A stretch of DNA of 7,848 nucleotides, taken from NCBI GenBank assembly GCA_003648245.1, contig QMOO01000052.1, positions 1 to 7,848 of the forward strand, given 5' to 3'. This document shows, piece after piece, positions 1 through 6,011 of the stretch. Position numbers and translations under genes: made by a program. Below the pieces are notes generated by a model, which worked only from the letters and a program-made list of their open reading frames with translations, searched no databases and was not told where the DNA came from. The DNA is from Caldisericota bacterium (GTDB lineage: Bacteria > Caldisericota > Caldisericia > B22-G15). Position 1 is the first letter of the stretch. Every line of letters begins with the position of its first letter.

Positions 1-496
1 GAATTTTTGAGAACGACAAGGTTACAATTTTTTTCTTTACAGTATCCTTTATTTTGTTGAAAATTCTGAAACCAGAGTCTTCAGAGAAGAGATAGGGAGA
101 TATATGAATAACACTTGATTTTTCCAGTAAACCAATCCATCTTTTCTCAAACTTTATGTGCTTGTTTGCCCCTTTAAAACCAATCATTGTTTTTTCATCA
201 TCTTTAACCAGTACATAGACTATACCTGTAGTGGCATTCACTTTCTGGATGAAAGATGTGTCGATAATTTTCTCTATCTTCTCAATGATGTAATTTCCTA
301 TAACGTCTTTCCCTACAGTTCCTATTAAGGTAACATCTACTGAATTCATTGCCAGGGAAATTGCTGTGTTGAGAGCTGCACCTCCAGGTCTTATCAAAAT
401 GTTCTCAGGGTGAATTGATTCCTCCTTGGTGGGGAATTTGTCTACAAATCCCATAATGTCAAGATTTATATCTCCAATAACAACCACCTTTTTCAT
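1..496 (-). CDS. PfkB/ribokinase-family carbohydrate or nucleoside kinase, partial (C-terminal part beyond the left edge)
   Basis: The N-terminal 165 residues are present; the rest lies outside the window. The protein begins MKKVVVIGDINLDIMG, the usual first strand of ribokinase-fold kinases, where the Asp after the Gly contacts the sugar. Residues 37-45 (PGGAALNTA) are the PfkB signature 1 region, GKD at 62-64 with G67 follows as in the family, and FKGAN at 107-111 matches the conserved GAN stretch. Members phosphorylate sugars or nucleosides such as ribose, fructose, adenosine or inosine with ATP in the cytoplasm. The ATP-binding and catalytic signature (DTxGAGD) would be in the missing half, so the substrate cannot be assigned. 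The start ATG at 494-496 overlaps the nfo stop codon as ATGA. A GAGG about 12 bases upstream is a poor ribosome binding site, so translation is probably coupled to nfo. The divergent nucleoside-type transporter makes a nucleoside kinase tempting, but that is only inference. Confidence 0.85.
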   Translation of the reverse strand, partial: MKKVVVIGDINLDIMGFVDKFPTKEESIHPENILIRPGGAALNTAISLAMNSVDVTLIGTVGKDVIGNYIIEKIEKIIDTSFIQKVNATTGIVYVLVKDDEKTMIGFKGANKHIKFEKRWIGLLEKSSVIHISPYLFSEDSGFRIFNKIKDTVKKKIVTLSFSKI

Positions 497-1338
497 TTAT
501 AGATAAGTCCTCGAAGAGTTCTTAAATCTTTAACGTATGCTTCTTCCCCTCCTGGAGTTTCAAGAATCATAGGAAGATCAGAAAACAATTTATTATTCAC
601 AAGGAATTTGAAAGCCTCCAGTCCTATTTCTCCATCACCAATATTCGTATGTCTATCTACCCTTGAACCTAACGGGGTTTTGGAGTCATTTATGTGAAAA
701 ACAAAAAGATTTTTTATTCCAATTATATTGTTAAATTCTTCAAGAACCTTCTGGAAGCTCTCCTTATATTTAATATCATAGCCAGCTTCAAAAACATGAG
801 CAGTATCAAAGCACACCCCCACCCTTTGTTTATTTTCTATCCCATCCATTATTTCTTTAATATGTTCAAACCTGTACCCTATGTTTGTTCCCTGCCCTGC
901 AACTGTCTCCAGGAGTATTTTTACATCTGTGTGAGACGTTTTCCCAATAATAAAATTTATGCTATCTATTATAATTCTTATACCTTCTTTTTCCCCATAT
1001 CCAAGATGGGATCCAGGGTGGACAACTATCATCGGAATGGAAAGTAAATGACATCTTATTATCTCATCTATGAAAGCCTCCCTTGATTTTATAAGAGATT
1101 CTTTTTTGGGACTCCCAAGATTAATAAGATAGGAAGAGTGAGCAACAACTTTTTTTATCGTGCTTTTTCTAAAACTCTCTTTAAAACTCACTATTTCTTT
1201 TTCACTGTACGGTTTTGCTTTCCACTGCCTTTGATTCTTTGTGAACACTTGAATGGAATCACAACCAAGATTTTCTCCTCTCTCTAAAGCCTTAAAAATA
1301 CCTCCAGCAATTGAAACATGAGCACCAAGTAATCCCAT
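493..1338 (-). CDS. nfo: Endonuclease IV (AP endonuclease, Zn-dependent)
   Basis: This cytoplasmic enzyme cleaves DNA 5' to abasic sites in base-excision repair and nucleotide-incision repair. With the ATG at 1338 the protein has 281 residues, close to E. coli Nfo, and is a single TIM barrel. It starts MGLLGAHVSIAGG and has FTKNQRQW at 32-39, very like E. coli. All nine metal-ligand positions known from E. coli appear intact: H67, H107, E144, D178, H181, H215, D228, H230 and E260. They sit in motifs such as LLETVAGQGTNIG, CFDTAHVFEAGYD, FHINDSK and VDRHTNIGDG. An in-frame GTG at 1353 would add five residues. The ATG is preferred because it places GAHVS exactly where E. coli has it, and because a TATAAT overlaps the codons right after the GTG, so a transcript from it would begin at the ATG. 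The stop shares ATGA with the downstream kinase gene, making a two-gene operon. Confidence 0.96.
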   Translation of the reverse strand: MGLLGAHVSIAGGIFKALERGENLGCDSIQVFTKNQRQWKAKPYSEKEIVSFKESFRKSTIKKVVAHSSYLINLGSPKKESLIKSREAFIDEIIRCHLLSIPMIVVHPGSHLGYGEKEGIRIIIDSINFIIGKTSHTDVKILLETVAGQGTNIGYRFEHIKEIMDGIENKQRVGVCFDTAHVFEAGYDIKYKESFQKVLEEFNNIIGIKNLFVFHINDSKTPLGSRVDRHTNIGDGEIGLEAFKFLVNNKLFSDLPMILETPGGEEAYVKDLRTLRGLIYK

Positions 1339-1344
1339 ATTTAA

Positions 1345-1350
1345 ATTATA
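1345..1350 (-). promoter_or_regulatory. Minus-strand -10 box (TATAAT) for nfo, probably giving a leaderless mRNA
   Basis: The reverse complement of 1345-1350 is a perfect TATAAT. Transcription normally starts about seven bases beyond the last base of the -10 box, which would be position 1338, the first base of the nfo ATG. There is no good -35 hexamer (CATACT at 17-bp spacing) and no Shine-Dalgarno sequence before the ATG, which fits a leaderless message. This is inferred from spacing only. Confidence 0.55.
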
Positions 1351-1371
1351 CACTTTTTGAAAGACCTAGTA

Positions 1372-1380
1372 TGGTATAAT
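1372..1380 (+). promoter_or_regulatory. Extended -10 promoter (TGGTATAAT) for the transporter operon
   Basis: TGGTATAAT is a perfect extended -10 element (TGnTATAAT). It predicts a start near 1387 and a 5' leader of about 34 bases before the lipoprotein ATG, too short for a riboswitch. The -35 position (ACTTTT at 1352-1357) is poor, which extended -10 promoters tolerate. Its -35 zone abuts the opposing nfo -10 box. Confidence 0.65.
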
Positions 1381-1406
1381 TTTGTTAAGCTACAACTTCA
1401 AAGTAT

Positions 1407-1415
1407 AAAGGAGGA
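1407..1415 (+). promoter_or_regulatory. Strong ribosome binding site of the lipoprotein gene
   Basis: AAAGGAGGA lies five bases before the ATG at 1421, the best Shine-Dalgarno match in the window. It fits a highly translated substrate-binding protein and fixes the start codon. Confidence 0.85.
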
Positions 1416-1420
1416 TTTGT

Positions 1421-2437
1421 ATGAAAAGTAAAATTTTAGTAGCATTGCTTTTAATTGCACTTGTGGGATTAGGGGTTTTCACCTATTCCTGTGCACCTAA
1501 GGAAAAACCCGAAGAGAAGCCAAAATTTAAAATGGCAGCAATATTCCCCGGGTCTATTCAGGATGCAGACTATAATACTATAGGTTTTGTTGCTCTTCAG
1601 GATGTAGGTAAGGAGTATGATCTTGAAACAGCATATTCAGAAAAGGTTGCAGTGCCTGATGCAGAGAGAGTTATGAAAGAGTATATCAATGAGGGCTACA
1701 ACATTATATGGGTTCACGGTGCACAGTTCAATGGTGCCGCAAACAAAATTGGGGATGATTATCCAGATGTAACATTTATTCTTGAGGTTGATGCAAAGCC
1801 TGATAATATGAAGCCAAACTTCTGGTATATGGATAGAAATTTCTATACAGGTTTTTATGTTCTTGGAGCAGTTGCTGCTCTAAAAACTCAGACAGGTAAA
1901 ATTGGTTACATTGGAGGACTTGAGCTTCCATTTACTCACGGAGAGATCAATGCAGTTAAACAGGCTATAAGAGATCTTGGCTCCAATGCAGAACTTCAGT
2001 ACATCTATGTTGGTGATTTTAATGATCCAGTAAAAACAAGACAGGCAGCTGAAGGTTTAATTTCAAAGGGAGTAGACGTAATACTAAGTTCAGTAAATCT
2101 TGGAAACTACGGTCTCTACAATGCCGTAAAAGAAGCAGATAGACCTGTATTTATTACAACAAAATACACAGATAAAAAGGTTCACGCTCCAGATAACTAT
2201 CTTACCTCAGACCTCTTTGATTTTAGTGTTCCTCTAAAGGATATTGTTGGCAAAATCCTTAATGGAGAAAAGGGAGGATTCATAGAGTTGAAGTATGGAA
2301 AAGGTCAGGCAAGGTATACTCAGTTTCCAATAAGCAATGTAACTGAGGAAATCAATGCAAAGGTTCAGCAGATTGCCGATGATGTGGAATCAGGTAAGAT
2401 TAAGGTAATAAAGAATTTAGAAACCATTGAACCATAA
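1421..2437 (+). CDS. BmpA/PnrA-family substrate-binding lipoprotein of a nucleoside-type ABC importer
   Basis: This is the extracytoplasmic binding protein (338 residues) that delivers substrate to the permeases encoded downstream. Residues 1-23 form a lipoprotein signal: Lys2 and Lys4, a hydrophobic core, then TYSC with the lipidated Cys at 24. The lipobox is loose (Tyr at -2), and a charged Lys/Glu/Pro linker follows at about 27-37. The periplasmic-binding-protein fold starts at KMAAIFPG. GSIQDADYN (44-52) aligns with the family motif GGxDDKSFN, with Tyr51 in place of the Phe that stacks on the base in PnrA-type proteins. Other family features are YPDVTFI (114-120), GFYVLGAVAAL (144-154), TGKIGYIGG (158-166), and the GVDVI strand near 217-221. 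The length is normal. Characterised relatives bind purine or other nucleosides, so a nucleoside is the best guess for the ligand. It is the first gene of the operon, with its own promoter and a terminator-like hairpin directly after it. Confidence 0.9.
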   Translation: MKSKILVALLLIALVGLGVFTYSCAPKEKPEEKPKFKMAAIFPGSIQDADYNTIGFVALQDVGKEYDLETAYSEKVAVPDAERVMKEYINEGYNIIWVHGAQFNGAANKIGDDYPDVTFILEVDAKPDNMKPNFWYMDRNFYTGFYVLGAVAALKTQTGKIGYIGGLELPFTHGEINAVKQAIRDLGSNAELQYIYVGDFNDPVKTRQAAEGLISKGVDVILSSVNLGNYGLYNAVKEADRPVFITTKYTDKKVHAPDNYLTSDLFDFSVPLKDIVGKILNGEKGGFIELKYGKGQARYTQFPISNVTEEINAKVQQIADDVESGKIKVIKNLETIEP

Positions 2438-2456
2438 GGAAAGCACAGAAAGAAAA

Positions 2457-2482
2457 AAAAGGGGCTCAATTGAGCCCCTTTT
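2457..2482 (+). terminator. Perfect palindromic hairpin between the binding-protein and ATPase genes (intrinsic terminator or attenuator)
   Basis: The perfect 18-base palindrome GGGGCTCAATTGAGCCCC (2461-2478) is flanked by four A on the left and TTTT on the right. It can form a stem of seven mostly G:C pairs plus up to four A:U pairs with an AATT loop, followed by a U tract. It starts 23 bases after the lipoprotein stop and ends just before the ATPase ribosome binding site. Since I see no promoter in the short remaining gap, the downstream genes must rely on read-through. It would thus lower expression of the membrane complex relative to the binding protein, or protect the 3' end of the first cistron. 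Confidence 0.85.
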
Positions 2483-2490
2483 AAAAATTT

Positions 2491-2499
2491 AAGGTGAGG
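2491..2499 (+). promoter_or_regulatory. Ribosome binding site of the ATPase gene
   Basis: AAGGTGAGG contains AGGTGA, a six-base match to the anti-Shine-Dalgarno complement, four bases before the ATG at 2502. It lies clear of the hairpin, so the ATPase cistron can be initiated independently. Confidence 0.7.
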
Positions 2500-2501
2500 C
2501 G

Positions 2502-4034
2502 ATGAACAAAGAGATTTTTGTTGAACTAAGAAATGTAAGAAAAGTTTTCGGAGAGGTTGTTGCTCTTCACGATGTTAATTTTTCTGTAAGGAAAGGAGAA
2601 ATCAGGGGACTATTAGGGGAGAATGGTGCTGGAAAATCAACATTAATGAATATTCTATATGGGCTTTACAGACCAGATAAAGGTCAAATTTTTATTGAAG
2701 GAAAGGAAGTAAAAATAAGATCTCCATTTGACTCAATAAAACTTGGTATAGGGATGGTTCATCAGGTATCTACCCTTGTGCCAGAGTTTACTGCTGTAGA
2801 AAACATAATGCTCGGCACGCCAGAAGATAAACTTACTCTACCTTTAAAAAAGGAAAGTAAGAGAATAAAAAAGATGGCGGAAGATCTTGGTTTTGAATTC
2901 CCTCTTAATGTAAAGGTGAGAGAACTTCCTGCAGGTGTTAAGCAAAAGATTGAAATAGTAAGAGCGCTATACAGAGGAGCAAAACTACTTATACTTGACG
3001 AACCAACAACCTCTCTGGTAGAAGCAGAATTCCAGCAGCTGTTAAAATCTCTCAAGATGCTTGTAAAAAAAGGCGTTACCGTTATATTTATAACTCACAA
3101 GATAAGAGAAGTTATGGATGCCTGTGATTCGGTAACTGTTCTAAGGAGAGGAAAAGTCCAGGGGACTCTTGAAAGAGAGAAGATGAGCAAGGAAAGTCTT
3201 GTCAAACTGATGTTCATGGAAAAGGAAATAAAAGTTAACGAAAGTGCTCTCCCGAAGGTTGAGTTGCCAGAGATTGAGAAGTCAAAAGAGCCAGTTTGCG
3301 TTGTTAAGAACATAGAAGTTGAAGCAAGTGAAAAGACACCAGGACTTAAGAATGTATCTTTTGAAGTGTATGGTGGTGAGATATTTGGAGTTGCATCTGT
3401 TTCTGGAAACGGTGAGAAGGAACTTGCAGAGGCTATGATAAAACCCTCCATTCTTAAAAGTGGTGATATTATTATCAACGGAGAAAGCGTAAACGGTTTG
3501 CCAACTCTTAAGGTTTTTTCCAAAGGTGTTTTTTATACGCCAGAGGATAGAATTAAAGAAGGAATTTTACCAGATGGAAGTATAAAAGAAAATGTACTTT
3601 TAGGACATCACGCAGAGGAAAGATTCCTAAAGAGAAATGTTTTTATTGATTGGGAAGAAGTGAAAAAGGTTTCAGAGAGGGTGGTAAAAGACTACAATGT
3701 ATTTACTCCTAATGTTGAAATTGCTATAAGAAAACTCTCCGGAGGTAATATACAGAAAGTTATTATTGGAAGAGCCTTTGTTAATCCAATTGATTTTCTT
3801 GTCACCCACAACCCCACATCTGGACTTGACATTTCCACTGTAGAGTTTATCTTTGAAAAACTGGTGGAGATAAGAAGTAAAGGTGGAGCCATACTCTGGA
3901 TTAATGAGGATCTTGACGAACTTATGATTTTAAGTGATAGAATTGGAGTTATACATAAAGGTGAGCTTAAGGGAATATTTAATAGGGATGAGTTCGATAA
4001 GTATAAAATTGGTTTGCTTATGATAGGAGGTTAG
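2502..4034 (+). CDS. ABC importer ATPase with two fused nucleotide-binding domains (YufO/NupO, RbsA-like)
   Basis: This cytoplasmic energiser of the importer has 510 residues, the usual length for the double-domain sugar/nucleoside ATPases. Domain 1 (about 6-225) has Walker A GENGAGKST (39-47), Q-loop Gln88, a degenerate signature LPAGVKQK (142-149), Walker B LLILDEPTT (162-170) and switch His199. Domain 2 (about 265-495) has a Walker A without the catalytic Lys (SGNGEKEL, 301-308). Its Walker B reads LVTHNPT (433-439), with both acidic residues replaced. Asn468 stands at the switch-His position, but the signature LSGGNIQK (412-419) is intact. GNGxxEL in domain 2 is typical of the BMP-linked nucleoside branch. 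By family structure, the active ATP site pairs the Walker motifs of domain 1 with the signature of domain 2. The stop lies one base before the GTG of the first permease, whose ribosome binding site sits inside this gene's last codons. Confidence 0.94.
   Translation: MNKEIFVELRNVRKVFGEVVALHDVNFSVRKGEIRGLLGENGAGKSTLMNILYGLYRPDKGQIFIEGKEVKIRSPFDSIKLGIGMVHQVSTLVPEFTAVENIMLGTPEDKLTLPLKKESKRIKKMAEDLGFEFPLNVKVRELPAGVKQKIEIVRALYRGAKLLILDEPTTSLVEAEFQQLLKSLKMLVKKGVTVIFITHKIREVMDACDSVTVLRRGKVQGTLEREKMSKESLVKLMFMEKEIKVNESALPKVELPEIEKSKEPVCVVKNIEVEASEKTPGLKNVSFEVYGGEIFGVASVSGNGEKELAEAMIKPSILKSGDIIINGESVNGLPTLKVFSKGVFYTPEDRIKEGILPDGSIKENVLLGHHAEERFLKRNVFIDWEEVKKVSERVVKDYNVFTPNVEIAIRKLSGGNIQKVIIGRAFVNPIDFLVTHNPTSGLDISTVEFIFEKLVEIRSKGGAILWINEDLDELMILSDRIGVIHKGELKGIFNRDEFDKYKIGLLMIGG
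4025..4030 (+). promoter_or_regulatory. AGGAGG site that selects the GTG start of permease 1
   Basis: AGGAGG sits within the final ATPase codons, five bases before the GTG at 4036. No in-frame ATG lies nearby, so this site decides the start and implies translational coupling with the ATPase gene. Confidence 0.8.
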
Positions 4035-4035
4035 T

Positions 4036-5091
4036 GTGGCTGAAAAGAAGGATAAAAAAGTTCTTGGTCCATTTTTAAGAAATATTTCTGTATATTTGAT
4101 TGCCATTTTACTCGCTTTTGCTGTTTTCTCTGTTCTTGTTGCTCTCATGGGATTTGACATATTCAGAGCCTTAAGAACTCTGACTACTACTTCATTTAAA
4201 TCCGCCTTTGGTTTTCAAGAGACAATCAAAAAGACTATCCCCCTTATATTCACTACATATGCTTTTACTATACCGTTTATGATAAAGTTCTTTAATATTG
4301 GTGGTTGGGGACAGATGTTAATGGGTGGAACTGTAGCGACTGTTGTTGGACTTTCTCTTGCTCCCCTCAATCTTCCTGCTGTGGTGCTGGTTCCCCTACT
4401 TTTAATTTCTGGAATTCTTGCTGGAGGTCTATTTGCACTTATTGCTGGATACCTTAAAGCAAAATATGATATAAATCCGATAATCTCAACCATTATGCTA
4501 AATTTCGTGGCAGCACTTTTTGTAAACTTTATTGCAACTGCTCCACGTTTTAAGGATCCCCTTGAGGGACACCCTATAACTATACCTCTTCCGAAGTCTG
4601 CAACACTTCCATTTATTGGTGGAATACCATCCTCAATTATATTTGCAATTCTTGCTATTATTTTTGTTTATATTCTTATTAAGAAAACAAGGTTGGGATA
4701 TGAGATTACTGCTGTAGGTTACAATCTCTTTGCAGCTCAAACTTACGGAATAAATTTTGCAAAAACTATTATGGTTACATTCCTTATAGGAGGTAGTCTG
4801 GCAGGTCTTGGTGGAGCTTTAGAAATTATGACCATCCATGGCAAATTAATAGAAGGTTTTGCAAAAACCAGTGGTGCTCAGTATGGTATATTTGGGATTC
4901 TTACAAGTCTTATAGTGGCAGGTGACCCCATTGGGGTTCCTATTGCTGCGTTTTTAATGTCTGTTCTTCTTGTGGGAGCAGATGCTCTTCAAAGAACTAT
5001 GCAAATCCCGGTTGAACTTGTTTTCCTTTCACAGGCACTGATTGTTCTGTTTATTGTGGTTATAAGAAAGAAGTTTTCGGTAAGGAGGTAA
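4036..5091 (+). CDS. ABC importer permease 1 (BPD_transp_2 family, YufP/NupP-like)
   Basis: This 351-residue integral membrane protein is one half of the channel for the BMP-delivered substrate. It has a basic N-terminus (MAEKKDKK). The first membrane helix spans about 17-40, and further hydrophobic segments lie near 94-110, 113-140, 149-168, 199-216, 243-265, 283-297, 300-320 and 327-345. The family landmark FNIGxEGQ appears as FNIGGWGQ (86-93), with Trp at the usual Glu. The cytoplasmic coupling loop and next helix read KYDINPIISTIMLNFVA (143-159), and TRLGYEITAVGYNLFAAQTYGI (218-239) matches the second conserved loop. It starts with GTG behind a strong AGGAGG. Its stop is three bases before the start of permease 2, whose ribosome binding site overlaps the last codons. 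Nucleoside transport is inferred from family and operon. Confidence 0.92.
   Translation: MAEKKDKKVLGPFLRNISVYLIAILLAFAVFSVLVALMGFDIFRALRTLTTTSFKSAFGFQETIKKTIPLIFTTYAFTIPFMIKFFNIGGWGQMLMGGTVATVVGLSLAPLNLPAVVLVPLLLISGILAGGLFALIAGYLKAKYDINPIISTIMLNFVAALFVNFIATAPRFKDPLEGHPITIPLPKSATLPFIGGIPSSIIFAILAIIFVYILIKKTRLGYEITAVGYNLFAAQTYGINFAKTIMVTFLIGGSLAGLGGALEIMTIHGKLIEGFAKTSGAQYGIFGILTSLIVAGDPIGVPIAAFLMSVLLVGADALQRTMQIPVELVFLSQALIVLFIVVIRKKFSVRR
5082..5088 (+). promoter_or_regulatory. Ribosome binding site of permease 2 inside the permease 1 C-terminus
   Basis: AAGGAGG encodes part of the final Val-Arg-Arg of permease 1 and lies six bases before the ATG at 5095. This supports coupled, near-equal synthesis of the two permeases. 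Confidence 0.8.
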
Positions 5092-5094
5092 GAG

Positions 5095-6009
5095 ATGGAA
5101 TTTTTAAATAATTTTGTAACCCAGACCATGGTTTATACAACAGTTTATACTCTTGTTGCTTTAGGAATTGTTATTGCTGGAAGAACAGGAATTTTTAATG
5201 TCTCAGGTGAGGGAGTTATGCTTGCCGCTGCATCCAGTGGTTTTATAACAGCATACCTAACTGGGAATTGGTTTCTTGGTTTCCTTGTAGGAGCACTTAT
5301 GGGAGCAGCGTTTGGACTTATGCTTGCCTTCATACATGAGACATTCAAGGTAAACCAATTCATTTTAGGTATATCTCTTGTTATTTTAGGAGGTGGTCTT
5401 TCAGACCTCATCTATAAGATAGTTATAGGAGTTCGTTTATCTGCTCCAGAAGCACCACCTACTCCAGTGGTGAGGATTCCAGTTATCTCCAACATTCCAA
5501 TAATTTCAGGCTTTTTCAATCAGGACGTGATTGTTTATTTCATGTACGCTGCCACAATTGTGGCATACTGGTTCTTCTATAAAACAAAGATTGGATTAGA
5601 AACAAGAGCTATTGGTGAAAACCCAAAAGCAGCAGACGTTGTAGGAGTTAATGTTGTAGGAAGAAGATATCTTGCCACTATAATAGGTTCAGCATTAATC
5701 GGTGTGGCAGGTGCATATCTACCCATAGCAATTACAGGGACATACTCTCCAGATATTTCTGCTGGAAGAGGTTTTATGGCTATAGGAATAGCAATCTTCG
5801 CCAGCTGGAAGCCACAAAGGGCAATTCTTGGTGGTTTTCTCTTTGCTGCTATTGAGGTTATCTCCTATCAACTTCAACTTATCTCAGGAAATATTCCTTA
5901 CCAGTTCTTCCTTATGCTTCCATTTGTTTCAGTACTCATAATCATGATGATATTTAGAAAACAAGTGGAATTCCCTGCTTCAGTTGGAAAACCATACAGC
6001 AGAGAATAA
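5095..6009 (+). CDS. ABC importer permease 2 (BPD_transp_2 family, YufQ/NupQ-like)
   Basis: This second channel subunit has 304 residues, shorter than permease 1 as is usual for the pair. It opens with a helix (about 12-29), then RTGIFNVSGEGVML (30-43), the NupQ-type form of the family landmark with the Glu retained. Helices follow near 60-80, 88-110, 145-162, 193-214, 226-237, 243-258 and 270-287. TKIGLETRAIGENPKAADVVGVNV (164-187) is the conserved cytoplasmic loop that contacts the ATPase. GRGFMAIGIAIFASWKP (224-240) matches the family's GRGFxAxAxxIFGxWxP region. The C-terminal tail (288-304) is polar. The protein should form a heterodimer with permease 1, energised by the fused ATPase. The ATG follows AAGGAGG at good spacing, and the acetyltransferase gene begins two bases after the stop. 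Confidence 0.92.
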   Translation: MEFLNNFVTQTMVYTTVYTLVALGIVIAGRTGIFNVSGEGVMLAAASSGFITAYLTGNWFLGFLVGALMGAAFGLMLAFIHETFKVNQFILGISLVILGGGLSDLIYKIVIGVRLSAPEAPPTPVVRIPVISNIPIISGFFNQDVIVYFMYAATIVAYWFFYKTKIGLETRAIGENPKAADVVGVNVVGRRYLATIIGSALIGVAGAYLPIAITGTYSPDISAGRGFMAIGIAIFASWKPQRAILGGFLFAAIEVISYQLQLISGNIPYQFFLMLPFVSVLIIMMIFRKQVEFPASVGKPYSRE

Positions 6010-6011
6010 AA

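Noticed and set aside
694..1047. Plus-strand open frame opposite nfo
   Set aside because: It is a shadow of the well-supported nfo gene. Its product is low-complexity with no recognisable motif, and it has no ribosome binding site.
1339..1353. GTG start of nfo adding five residues
   Set aside because: It does not fit the family N-terminus, has no good ribosome binding site and would lie on the promoter's -10 element.
1387..1420. Possible purine riboswitch ahead of the transporter operon
   Set aside because: The predicted leader is only about 34 bases and contains no paired structure large enough for a known aptamer.
2762..3523. Minus-strand open frames opposite the ABC ATPase
   Set aside because: Both are Ser/Thr-rich antisense shadows of a gene whose Walker and signature motifs are clear on the plus strand.
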